Below, piece by piece: positions 47,231 through 54,740 of a stretch of 64,000 bases of DNA (position 1 is its first letter; each line of letters starts with the position of its first letter). Under the pieces are notes generated by a model. The model was not told the DNA's origin. It did no database searches and saw only the letters and a program-made list of their open reading frames with translations. The DNA is from Cellulomonas humilata (GTDB lineage: Bacteria; Actinomycetota; Actinomycetes; Actinomycetales; Cellulomonadaceae). The stretch spans positions 124,001 through 188,000 of the forward strand of contig NZ_JABMCI010000071.1 of assembly GCF_013359775.1 (NCBI RefSeq), written 5' to 3'. Both the position numbers and the translations under genes were made by a program.

Positions 47231-47252
47231 TAGCGTCACGAGCGTAACGCTA
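47231..47252. promoter_or_regulatory. Candidate CGNR operator
   Basis: TAGCGT (47231-47236) and ACGCTA (47247-47252) are inverted arms; inside them AGCGT-A-ACGCT (47241-47251) is a second perfect inverted repeat. The element lies in the 80-base gap between the divergent CGNR regulator and EamA exporter genes. Confidence 0.5.
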
Positions 47253-47285
47253 TTTCACTCATGACATCCCTGGCAGGGGCTCCCT

Positions 47286-48257
47286 ATGTCCACCACCGCC
47301 GCTCCCGGTCGCGCCGCCGGTATCGTCGCCGGCCTCATCGCGGCCGTGGCCTTCGCCACCAGCGGTCCCGTGGTCAAGCCCCTGCTCGTGGCCGGCTGGT
47401 CCCCCGGCTCCGCGATCCTCGTGCGGCTGTCGGTCGCGGCCCTGCTGCTGGCCGGTCCGGCGGCGTGGGCACTGCGTGGGCGCTGGCACGTGCTCCGCGA
47501 CGAGTGGCGCACGGTGCTCGGCTTCGGCATCCTCGGCGTCGCCACCGCGTCGACCATGTACTACCTCGCGGTCGACCGGCTGCCGGTCGCGATCGCCCTG
47601 CTCATCGAGTACACCGGCCCGCTCCTGCTGGTCGCCTGGCGCTGGGCCCGCGAACGCCGGGCGCCCAGCGCCGCGACGCTCGCCGGGGCGGCGCTCGCCA
47701 CCGGCGGCCTCGTCCTCGTCCTCGACCTCACCGGCTCGCTCGAGCTGGACCCGGTCGGGCTCGCCTTCGCGCTGGTCTCCGCGGTGGGCAACGCCGCGTA
47801 CTTCGCGCTCACGGGGCGCCGCACGGAGCTGCCGGCGATCAGCCTGGCGGGCGCTGGGATGGCGGTCGGTGCGCTGACCGTCGCCCTCGTGGCCGCCGTG
47901 GGGGTGCTCCCCCTGGCCGCGCCGGACGTCCGCGTGGACCTGCTGGGTGCACAGGTGCACTGGATCGTGCCGCTGCTCGTCGTCGCCACCGTGCCGACCG
48001 CGTTCGCGTACGGCGTGAGCGCGCTGTCCGTGCGGCTGCTCGGCGAGCGGCTCGCGTCCTTCCTCGCCCTGTCGGAGGTGCTCGTCGCCGTCCTGCTCGC
48101 GTGGCTGTTGGTCAGTGAGGTGCCGGCGCCGCTGCAGGTCGCCGGGATGGTGCTCGTGGTGGCCGGCATCGCGCTGGTCCGGCGCGGGACCGACGTACCC
48201 GAGCCGGTCACCGCGGAGCCGCGCCCACGGCCCGTCGCCGAGGTCGGCGCCGGCTGA
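47286..48257 (+). CDS. EamA/DMT family exporter
   Basis: A 323-residue, ten-helix drug/metabolite transporter with two EamA repeats (about 10-140 and 155-290). Marks include ATSGPVVKPLL in helix 1, ASTMYYLAVDRLPVAIALLIEYTGP in the first repeat and the matching LSVRLLGERLASFLALSEVLVAVLLAW in the second. ATG at 47286 follows AGGGGC at a workable distance. It is divergent from the CGNR regulator. Likely exports an amino acid or other metabolite; substrate unassigned. Confidence 0.9.
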   Translation: MSTTAAPGRAAGIVAGLIAAVAFATSGPVVKPLLVAGWSPGSAILVRLSVAALLLAGPAAWALRGRWHVLRDEWRTVLGFGILGVATASTMYYLAVDRLPVAIALLIEYTGPLLLVAWRWARERRAPSAATLAGAALATGGLVLVLDLTGSLELDPVGLAFALVSAVGNAAYFALTGRRTELPAISLAGAGMAVGALTVALVAAVGVLPLAAPDVRVDLLGAQVHWIVPLLVVATVPTAFAYGVSALSVRLLGERLASFLALSEVLVAVLLAWLLVSEVPAPLQVAGMVLVVAGIALVRRGTDVPEPVTAEPRPRPVAEVGAG

Positions 48258-48326
48258 CCGTTGCGCGCCGGGGCGCACCCGGAGCATCCTCGGAAGTCAC
48301 CGCCGCGGAGCGGTGCTGGAGGATCA

Positions 48327-51302
48327 ATGTCGATCCGGATGCGGCGACTCGGCCTTGTCGGCCTGTTCGCCCTCCTCGTGTCGGGCCTCACGACGACGGC
48401 CGCGCCACCGGCCGCGGCCGCGGTCATCCCCGGGTTCAGCGACACGCTGGTCGCGAGCATCTCCTCCCCCACCGCCATCGCCTTCACCTCCGACGGTCGC
48501 ATGCTGATCACGGAGAAGAACGGGAGGCTGCGCGTCCGCACGGCTGCCGGGGCGCTGCTGACCACCGCGGCGCTCGACCTCAGCGCACGCCTCTGCACCA
48601 GCTCGGAGCGGGGGCTGCTCGGCGTCGCCGTCGATCCCGACCCGGGCACCCGCGCGATCTACCTCTACTACACCGCCCGGGGCACCAGCACGGCCTGCCC
48701 GACGAGCACCACGGGCAACCCTGCCGGGGCTCCGACCAACCGCGTGTCCCGGTTCGTCCTCGGCGACAACAACGTGGTGGACCCGGCAAGCGAGACGATC
48801 CTGCTCGACGGCATCTACACGCCGGCCGGCAACCACAACGCCGGTGACGTGCACGTCGGCAAGGACGGCTTCCTGTACGTGTCCACCGGCGACGGCGGCT
48901 GCGACTACGCGGGCAACAGCGGCTGCGGCGGCGCCAACGACGCGGCGCGCGACCGGAACATCCTCAACGGCAAGATCCTGCGGGTCGAGCGCACCACCGG
49001 TGCACCGGCGGCCGGCAACCCGTTCCTCGGCACCGGCTCGGCCAGCTGCCGGCTCGCCCCTGCCCCGGCCGGGTCGATCTGCCGCGAGACGTTCGCGTGG
49101 GGGTTGCGCAACCCGTTCCGGTTCGCCTTCGACCCGGACGCGGCCGGCACCTCGTTCCGGATCAACGACGTCGGCCAGAACGTGTGGGAGGAGATCGACA
49201 CCGGCCTGAGCGGTGCGGACTACGGCTGGCCGCTGCGCGAGGGGCACTGCGCGCAGACGGGGTCGGCGACCAACTGCGGCACGCCCACGCCCGCGGGGAT
49301 GACCGACCCGCTCTTCGACTACAACCGCGACGCGGGCTGCGGCTCCATCACCGGCGGGGCGTTCGTGCCCAACGGCGCCTGGCCCGCGTCCTACGACACC
49401 GCGTACGTGTTCGCCGACTACGTGTGCGGCAAGGTCATGACGCTCACCGGCGGCACGAGCACCGACCTGGCGACCGGTCTCGGCGGCGCCGTGCACCTGG
49501 AGTTCGGACCGTCCGGGAGCACGCAGGCGCTGTACTACACGACCTTCGTGAACGGCGGCGAGATCCACCGCATCAGCTACACCGGCACCGCCAACCGCAC
49601 GCCCGTCGCGGCTCTGACGGCATCGCCCTCGAGTGGCGCCGCGCCGCTGACGACCACCCTGAACGGCTCCGGGAGCAGCGACCCCGACGGCGACGCGCTC
49701 ACCTACCTGTGGACGTTCGGCGACGGGTCCCCGAACGCGACGACGAGCACCCCGACCCTCGCGCACACCTACGCGGCCGGCACGTGGACGGTGAGCCTGC
49801 AGGCGCGCGACCCGGCCGGAGCCGTGTCCGCGCCCGTGAGCGTCACGATCAGCTCGGGCAACACCGCACCGGTCGCGACGATCGCGTCCCCGGCCGCCGG
49901 TGCCACGTTCTCCGTCGGGGAGACGTTCCGGCTGGACGGCTCGGCGACGGACGCCCAGGACGGCACGCTGCCGTCGGCACGGCTCAGCTGGACGGTGCTG
50001 CGGGTGCACGACCAGCACACGCACCCGTTCCTCGGCCCGGTCACCGGAACCGGGATCGACGTCGTCGCGCCCGGACCGGAGGACCTCGCGGCGGCCGCCA
50101 ACAGCTTCCTGCGCATCAGCCTGACCGCGACGGACTCGGGCGGCGTCTCCACGACGGTGGTCCGGGACTTCCAGCCGCGCAAGGTGGCGGTCACGCTCGC
50201 CACCTCCCCCGCCGGCCGGACGATCGTGGTAAACGGCCTCCCGGTCACCGGGCCGACGACGGTCACCTCCTGGGCGGGCTTCGCGCTCCAGCTGTCCGCG
50301 GCGGCGCAGACGGATGCCTCCGGGCGTCCGTACGGCTTCAACCGCTGGTCCGACGGGTCCACCGTGGCGTCGCGCACCTGGACGACCCCGTCGACCGCGG
50401 CCACGATGACCGCCTCCTTCTCGCTGCGGGGGCTCCAGGGCGCCTACTTCGACAACCAGGACTTCACCGGCGCCACGGTGAACAGGCTCGACCCGACCGT
50501 CGGGTTCTCCTGGGGCACCGCCGCGCCGGTCTCCGGCATCGGCGCCGACACGTACTCGGTGCGCTGGAGCGGCTCGGTCATCCCCCGCTACTCGCAGACC
50601 TACACGTTCTCCACGACGTCCGACGACGGGGTGCGCCTGTGGGTGAACGGCACGCGGGTGATCGACGCGTGGACCGTCCACGCCAGCCGGGTGGACAGCG
50701 GCACGATCACGCTCACGGCCGGGGTCGCCGTCCCCATCGTGCTGGAGTACTTCGAGGGCACCGGCAACGCCGTGGCGCAGCTGCGCTGGTCGAGCACGTC
50801 GCAGGCCCAGGAGCTGGTGCCGGCCGAACGCCTGCGACCCTTCTACGCCGTGAACATGCAGCCGGTCGCGACGCCGGTGCACCCCGGGTACGCGCCCGAC
50901 ACCGGCGCCGTCTACGGCAAGCGGGCGTCGGGCCTGAGCTACGGCTGGAACGCGGACAACTCCTCGGCCATGCGCGACCGCAACTCGGCGCTGTCGCCGG
51001 ACCAGCGCTACGACACGCTGGCGTTCCTCCAGCTCGCCCCGAACAGCAACGCGCGATGGGAGCTGTCGGTGCCCAACGGCACCTACAGCGTGCGCCTCGT
51101 CGCGGGTGACCCGACGGCGTTCGGGTCGACGGTCCGGCTGCTCGCCGAGAACGTGCTGGTGGTGAGCGGGACGACCACGTCCGCGCAGCGCTGGCTCGAC
51201 GCCACCGCGACCGTGACGGTCACCGACCGGCGGTTGACCCTCTCCAACGGCACCGGTGCGGCCAACAACAAGCTCGCCTTCCTCGAGGTCCGGCTGCTCT
51301 GA
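48327..51302 (+). CDS. Secreted multidomain PQQ-type sugar dehydrogenase with PKD, PA14 and malectin-like modules
   Basis: A 991-residue exported protein; GGAGG precedes ATG 48327. Sec signal peptide about 1-33 (AAPPAAAA). A six-bladed glucose/sorbosone dehydrogenase propeller occupies about 35-430, with the catalytic His segment GNHNAGDVHVG and STGDGG. Then a PKD domain at about 437-525 (DPDGDALTYLWTFGDGSP), an Ig-like region, a PA14 domain at about 710-850 (TYTFSTTSDDGVRLWVNG) and a C-terminal malectin-like carbohydrate-binding domain to the end. Many paired cysteines suggest an oxidising environment. Expected role: oxidation of terminal sugars on a polysaccharide using PQQ. No PQQ biosynthesis genes are in the window. 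It follows the EamA gene by about 70 bases. Confidence 0.9.
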   Translation: MSIRMRRLGLVGLFALLVSGLTTTAAPPAAAAVIPGFSDTLVASISSPTAIAFTSDGRMLITEKNGRLRVRTAAGALLTTAALDLSARLCTSSERGLLGVAVDPDPGTRAIYLYYTARGTSTACPTSTTGNPAGAPTNRVSRFVLGDNNVVDPASETILLDGIYTPAGNHNAGDVHVGKDGFLYVSTGDGGCDYAGNSGCGGANDAARDRNILNGKILRVERTTGAPAAGNPFLGTGSASCRLAPAPAGSICRETFAWGLRNPFRFAFDPDAAGTSFRINDVGQNVWEEIDTGLSGADYGWPLREGHCAQTGSATNCGTPTPAGMTDPLFDYNRDAGCGSITGGAFVPNGAWPASYDTAYVFADYVCGKVMTLTGGTSTDLATGLGGAVHLEFGPSGSTQALYYTTFVNGGEIHRISYTGTANRTPVAALTASPSSGAAPLTTTLNGSGSSDPDGDALTYLWTFGDGSPNATTSTPTLAHTYAAGTWTVSLQARDPAGAVSAPVSVTISSGNTAPVATIASPAAGATFSVGETFRLDGSATDAQDGTLPSARLSWTVLRVHDQHTHPFLGPVTGTGIDVVAPGPEDLAAAANSFLRISLTATDSGGVSTTVVRDFQPRKVAVTLATSPAGRTIVVNGLPVTGPTTVTSWAGFALQLSAAAQTDASGRPYGFNRWSDGSTVASRTWTTPSTAATMTASFSLRGLQGAYFDNQDFTGATVNRLDPTVGFSWGTAAPVSGIGADTYSVRWSGSVIPRYSQTYTFSTTSDDGVRLWVNGTRVIDAWTVHASRVDSGTITLTAGVAVPIVLEYFEGTGNAVAQLRWSSTSQAQELVPAERLRPFYAVNMQPVATPVHPGYAPDTGAVYGKRASGLSYGWNADNSSAMRDRNSALSPDQRYDTLAFLQLAPNSNARWELSVPNGTYSVRLVAGDPTAFGSTVRLLAENVLVVSGTTTSAQRWLDATATVTVTDRRLTLSNGTGAANNKLAFLEVRLL

Positions 51303-51335
51303 GCCGTCCAGCATCCGAGAGTCTCGACCGAACCC

Positions 51336-51365
51336 TTGACCACCCCCTCGGAGGCGTGCTGCTCT
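51336..51365 (+). promoter_or_regulatory. Candidate promoter for the sulfur leader operon
   Basis: TTGACC (51336-51341) and TGCTCT (51360-51365) are separated by 18 bases and would start transcription near 51372, about 30 bases before the leader peptide ATG. Confidence 0.4.
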
Positions 51366-51400
51366 GTGCCCGGCCACGACCCGACCGGAAGGAGCACCCG

Positions 51401-51487
51401 ATGACCGCCACGCGCGTCACCCCGCTCCCGTCCCGTCGTGGCGCCCTCGCGTTGCGTTCCTGTCCGGCCCGCTGTCAGCAGCACTGA
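51401..51487 (+). CDS. Cysteine-containing leader peptide (28 aa)
   Basis: GGAAGGAG lies six bases before ATG and opens a 28-residue frame, MTATRVTPLPSRRG..., ending SCPARCQQH. Two cysteines cluster near the C-terminus. Actinobacterial sulfur genes are commonly preceded by short Cys-containing leader peptides whose translation senses cysteine supply; here the next gene is a cysteine dioxygenase. Downstream, CCGGC-TCAC-GCCGG (51495-51508) can form a small hairpin. The peptide is too short for standard gene finding but its ribosome binding site is among the strongest in the window. Confidence 0.72.
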   Translation: MTATRVTPLPSRRGALALRSCPARCQQH

Positions 51488-51494
51488 CGCTCCC

Positions 51495-51508
51495 CCGGCT
51501 CACGCCGG
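51495..51508 (+). promoter_or_regulatory. Hairpin after the leader peptide
   Basis: CCGGC (51495-51499) and GCCGG (51504-51508) form a five-pair stem with a TCAC loop eight bases after the leader stop, inside the 62-base gap before the cysteine dioxygenase gene. Possible attenuation element. Confidence 0.35.
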
Positions 51509-51549
51509 ACAGCAGGCCCGTCGACGACGCACCCCCGAGAGGCACGACC

Positions 51550-52059
51550 ATGAGCATCGACCTGTCCCCCCGCCCTGCCCTGACCACCCCCGCACCCCTG
51601 AGCGTGTCCGAGCTCAGCGCCCTGACCCGCTCACTCGCGGCGCGGCCCGAGCTGTGGCAGCCCCTGGTCCGCTTCGAGGAGACCGGGCGCTGGTGGACCC
51701 GCCTCGACGGGCCGCCCGACGTCGACGTGTGGCTCCTCACGTGGCTGCCGTCGCAAGGCACCGAGCTGCACGACCACGGCGCGTCCGCGGCCGCGTTCAC
51801 CATCGCCGCGGGCACCCTGACCGAGATCCGCCCGCAGCGCGACGGCCGCCTGGTGCCGCAGGACTTCCCCGCCGGGCAGACGCAGACCGTGGACCCCGGG
51901 GAGCTGCACGACGTGCTCAACACCGGCACCGAGCCGGCCGTGAGCATCCACGCGTACTCCACCCGGCTCACCCGCATGACCTACTGGGCGAGCACCCCCG
52001 ATGGCCGGCTCGTCCCCACCCGCACGGTCGAGACCGCCGAGCCGGAGACGGACAAGTGA
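51550..52059 (+). CDS. cdoA: Cysteine dioxygenase family protein
   Basis: A 169-residue cupin enzyme that oxidises cysteine, or a related thiol, to the sulfinate. Fe(II) ligands H74 and H76 (ELHDHG) and H120 (GELHDV) form the three-histidine site. S132-x-H134-x-Y136 (SIHAYS) matches the Ser-His-Tyr triad of bona fide cysteine dioxygenases. The Cys of the Cys-Tyr crosslink is absent, as in other bacterial enzymes. It lies behind the Cys-rich leader and overlaps the rhodanese gene by GTGA. 3-mercaptopropionate is an alternative substrate. Confidence 0.9.
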   Translation: MSIDLSPRPALTTPAPLSVSELSALTRSLAARPELWQPLVRFEETGRWWTRLDGPPDVDVWLLTWLPSQGTELHDHGASAAAFTIAAGTLTEIRPQRDGRLVPQDFPAGQTQTVDPGELHDVLNTGTEPAVSIHAYSTRLTRMTYWASTPDGRLVPTRTVETAEPETDK

Positions 52060-52502
52060 GCACGGTCGACACCGTCGGTCGCCGCACCATCGACGACGTG
52101 CTGGCCGAGGCCCGCGCCGGCCTTGACCGCCTCGCACCCGGGGACGCCTGGGAGGCCGTGCGTGGCGGCGCGCTGCTGGTGGACATCCGCCCCGCTGCGC
52201 AGCGGGCGGCGGAGGGCGAGGTGCCGCAGGCGGTCGTCATCGAGCGGAACGTGCTCGAGTGGCGTCTGGACCCGGCCAGCGCCCACCGCATCCCGGCGGC
52301 GACCGGGTACGACATCCACGTGATCGTCCTGTGCTCCGAGGGCTACACGTCCAGCCTCGCCGCCGCGGCCCTGGCGGACCTGGGCCTGCACCGCGCGACG
52401 GACGTCGTCGGGGGCTTCCACGCGTGGTCGGCGGCGGGTCTGCCGACGGACTCGGCACGCGGCGCACTGGTCGGCGCGGGGGCGCACGGGCACCGGGCGT
52501 AG
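52056..52502 (+). CDS. Rhodanese-like sulfurtransferase
   Basis: A 148-residue single-domain rhodanese. The active-site loop is C93-S-E-G-Y-T (VLCSEGYTS), and the domain starts ALLVDIRPAAQR, the usual DxR motif. The GTG start overlaps the cysteine dioxygenase stop by four bases, so both are made together. Together they could move cysteine sulfur to oxidised products and handle persulfide sulfur. Confidence 0.93.
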   Translation: MSTVDTVGRRTIDDVLAEARAGLDRLAPGDAWEAVRGGALLVDIRPAAQRAAEGEVPQAVVIERNVLEWRLDPASAHRIPAATGYDIHVIVLCSEGYTSSLAAAALADLGLHRATDVVGGFHAWSAAGLPTDSARGALVGAGAHGHRA

Positions 52503-52574
52503 TCACAGGCCTGGGCGCGGGCGTCGTGGAGTGGTAGACCGGGAGTCACCCGTCTGCTCGCCCGAGGAGATCCG

Positions 52575-54350
52575 ATGCGATCGTCGAGGCACCCCCGACC
52601 ACTCGTCGTCGCCGTCGTCGCGGCGCTCGCGCTCGCGGCCGGCGCCGCACCGGCGGCGGCCCACCCCCGCCCGGTGGACAAGGTTCCCGTGGCCGTGGGC
52701 ACGGGGGGTGCGGTCGCCACGGTCGACGCCGACGCCACGCGCGTCGGGATCGACGTGCTGCGGCGTGGCGGCAACGCGGTCGACGCCGCCGTCGCGGCCG
52801 CGGCGACGCTCGGTGTGACCGAACCGTTCTCCTCCGGCATCGGCGGCGGCGGGTTCTTCGTCTACTACGACGCGGCGTCCGGCACGGTGCACACCATCGA
52901 CGGGCGCGAGACCGCACCCCTGGCGATGCGCAGCGACTCCTTCGTCGAGAACGGCGTGCCGATCCCGCCCGCCGACGCCGTCACCTCCGGCCTGTCCGTG
53001 GGCGTTCCCGGGACCCCGGCGACGTGGCAGACGGCGCTCGACCAGTGGGGGTCGATCAGCCTGCGCACGGCGCTGCGCGGTGCGACGGACGTGGCCCGGC
53101 GCGGCTTCGTGGTGGACCAGACGTTCGTGGACCAGACGGCGGCCAACGTCACGCGCTTCTCCGCCTTCCGGTCGTCCGCCGACCTGTTCCTGCGCCGGGG
53201 TGCGTTGCCGACGGTCGGGTCGGTGTTCCGCAACCCGGACCTGGCCGACACCTACGACCTCCTCGGACGCAAGGGCGTCGGCGAGCTCTACACGGGACGC
53301 CTGGCCCGCGAGATCGTCACGACGGTCCAGCGCCCGCCCGTACGGCGCCACAGCCCGCTGGTCGTCCGCCCCGGCCTCCTGGAGCGCGCCGACCTGGCGG
53401 CCTACGTGGCGCCCCTGCGCGAGCCGACCCTGGTCTCCTACCGCGGGCTCGACGTCTACGGCATGGCTCCTCCGTCGTCGGGCGGCTCGACCGTGGGCGA
53501 GGCTCTCAACATCCTCGAGGCGCTCCCGGCGACAGCCGACCGGACCCAGACGCTGCACCGCTACCTGGAGGCGAGCGCCCTGGCCTTCGCGGACCGCAAC
53601 CGGTTCGTCGGTGATCCCGCGTTCGTCGAGGTGCCCCTCCGGGAGCTGCTCTCGGACGGGTTCGCCGCCGAACGCGCCTGCCAGGTCGGCGCGACCGCGC
53701 TGACCAAGCCTGTGGCGCCGGGGACGCCGGACGGCGACTACACCGGATGCCCCGTGCCCGCGGCCGCCGGCACCGAGGGCTCGGACGGCCAGTCCACGAC
53801 GCACCTGACCACCGCGGACCGCTGGGGCAACGTGGTCGCGTACACGCTGACCATCGAGTCGCTCGGCGGCAACGGCATCGTCGTGCCGGGGCGCGGGTTC
53901 CTGCTGAACAACGAGCTGACCGACTTCAACTTCACCGACACGCAGGACGGCACAGACCCGAACCTGCCCGGCCCCGGCAAGCGGCCGCGCAGCTCGATGG
54001 CGCCGACCATCATCCTGGCCGACGGCTCCCCGTTCCTGGCGCTCGGGTCGCCGGGTGGGTCGACGATCATCACGACCGTCCTCCAGGTCCTGGTGAACCG
54101 TCTCGACCTCGGGATGACCCTCGAGGAAGCCGTCGCCGCCCCGCGGGCCACCCAGCGCAACACCGCCGCGGTGCAGGCCGAGCCCGGGTTCGACCGGGCA
54201 CCGCTCCAGGCGCTGGGGCACACGTTCGCCGACAACCCGGAGATCGGTGCGGCCACCGCGATCGAGCACCGGGACGACGGCTCCTTGCTGGCGGTCGCGG
54301 AGCCCACGCGACGCGGCGGGGGCAGTGCCGCGGTCGTGCACCGGCCCTGA
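52575..54350 (+). CDS. ggt: Exported gamma-glutamyltransferase
   Basis: A 591-residue Ntn-hydrolase precursor with GAGGAG eight bases before ATG. Signal peptide about 1-29 (LALAAGAAPAAAH). The autocatalytic cleavage site and nucleophile are T408-T-H in GQSTTHLTT. The substrate-binding GRGFLLNNELTDF and SSMAPT and the glycine pair of SPGGSTI follow in the small subunit. It removes gamma-glutamyl groups from glutathione, poly-gamma-glutamate or other gamma-glutamyl compounds outside the cell. Next to the cysteine oxidation unit, release of Cys-Gly from scavenged glutathione is a plausible sulfur source. The gene is 72 bases after the rhodanese gene. Confidence 0.94.
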   Translation: MRSSRHPRPLVVAVVAALALAAGAAPAAAHPRPVDKVPVAVGTGGAVATVDADATRVGIDVLRRGGNAVDAAVAAAATLGVTEPFSSGIGGGGFFVYYDAASGTVHTIDGRETAPLAMRSDSFVENGVPIPPADAVTSGLSVGVPGTPATWQTALDQWGSISLRTALRGATDVARRGFVVDQTFVDQTAANVTRFSAFRSSADLFLRRGALPTVGSVFRNPDLADTYDLLGRKGVGELYTGRLAREIVTTVQRPPVRRHSPLVVRPGLLERADLAAYVAPLREPTLVSYRGLDVYGMAPPSSGGSTVGEALNILEALPATADRTQTLHRYLEASALAFADRNRFVGDPAFVEVPLRELLSDGFAAERACQVGATALTKPVAPGTPDGDYTGCPVPAAAGTEGSDGQSTTHLTTADRWGNVVAYTLTIESLGGNGIVVPGRGFLLNNELTDFNFTDTQDGTDPNLPGPGKRPRSSMAPTIILADGSPFLALGSPGGSTIITTVLQVLVNRLDLGMTLEEAVAAPRATQRNTAAVQAEPGFDRAPLQALGHTFADNPEIGAATAIEHRDDGSLLAVAEPTRRGGGSAAVVHRP

Positions 54351-54374
54351 CGGCGCCTCGCGGCGCACATCGGT

Positions 54375-54396
54375 CCACGTAAAATCCACGTAAAAT
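54375..54396 (+). repeat. Tandem direct repeat CCACGTAAAAT x2
   Basis: Two perfect 11-base copies (54375-54385, 54386-54396), one helical turn each, so a protein could bind both on the same face of the helix. Their AT content is far above the local background. Confidence 0.85.
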
Positions 54397-54410
54397 TGCC
54401 CTGGGCAATT
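54394..54410 (+). terminator. Hairpin AATTGCC-CTG-GGCAATT
   Basis: Seven-pair perfect inverted repeat with a three-base loop, 44 bases after the ggt stop codon and overlapping the end of the direct repeats. It may terminate ggt transcription or act as an operator; there is no T tract. Confidence 0.45.
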
Positions 54411-54423
54411 CGGACTATTGTGG

Positions 54424-54443
54424 GGCATTGTTGCAACAATGCC
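54424..54443. promoter_or_regulatory. Perfect 20-base palindrome GGCATTGTTGCAACAATGCC
   Basis: A gapless, fully symmetric 20-base palindrome immediately left of a CRP-like site. The length and perfect symmetry make chance unlikely in this GC context. It is a good candidate operator for a dimeric regulator of the glycosyltransferase operon. Confidence 0.65.
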
Positions 54444-54444
54444 G

Positions 54445-54458
54445 GTGACCGCAGTCAC
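54445..54458. promoter_or_regulatory. CRP-like site GTGA-n6-TCAC
   Basis: GTGACCGCAGTCAC has both half-sites of the cAMP receptor protein/GlxR core (GTGA-n6-TCAC) without mismatch; the flanking T and A of the full consensus are absent. If transcription starts about seven bases after TACGGT (54500-54505), the site centre lies near -61, a class I activator position. Confidence 0.55.
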
Positions 54459-54568
54459 TCCTGGACAGTCGTCCGCCTGATTCCTCCGTTACCGCCTGGT
54501 ACGGTCGTTTCATCGAGCTCGCCCGCGGCCCTCTGACGAGGTGGTCGTTCCGGCGTCGCTCGCTCAGA

Positions 54569-54587
54569 GCCCCTCGTGAGGAGGGGC
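54569..54587 (+). promoter_or_regulatory. Leader hairpin GCCCCTC-GTGAG-GAGGGGC
   Basis: Perfect seven-pair stem with a five-base loop in the predicted 5' untranslated leader of the glycosyltransferase gene. Confidence 0.45.
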
Positions 54588-54725
54588 AGCCATCCCGTCA
54601 CTCCGTGCCCATCAGGGCTCATACGTGGCATTCGACGCGAGGAAAGCGCCTACCCGCGCACCCCTCGTCGTCTTCGCTTGATCGTCGACGGCGCCGGTCA
54701 GTACACCCGATCCGTCGACCGAATC

Positions 54726-54739
54726 AGCGGGGTACCGCT
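54726..54739 (+). promoter_or_regulatory. Hairpin masking the glycosyltransferase start
   Basis: AGCGG (54726-54730) and CCGCT (54735-54739) are perfect inverted arms around GGTA, ending one base before ATG 54741. The only Shine-Dalgarno-like bases (CGGGG) are inside the stem, so folding would block initiation. Confidence 0.45.
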
Positions 54740-54740
54740 C

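Larger units (their letters stand above)
54351..54740 (+). promoter_or_regulatory. 390-base intergenic regulatory region ahead of the polysaccharide operon
   Basis: No gene is seen here: the one frame that could extend the glycosyltransferase upstream (GTG 54576) uses rare codons such as AGG, ATA, TCA and CGA and has no ribosome binding site. The first 110 bases are unusually AT-rich for this genome and carry direct repeats, a hairpin, a 20-base palindrome and a CRP-like site (listed separately). A -10-like TACGGT (54500-54505) would leave a leader of about 230 bases containing hairpins at 54569-54587 and 54726-54739. Confidence 0.6.

Noticed and set aside
54576..54740. GTG 54576 as the start of the glycosyltransferase
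   Set aside because: No Shine-Dalgarno, the GTG is in a hairpin loop, and the 55 codons use rare triplets (AGG, ATA, CGA, TCA) unlike the gene body.
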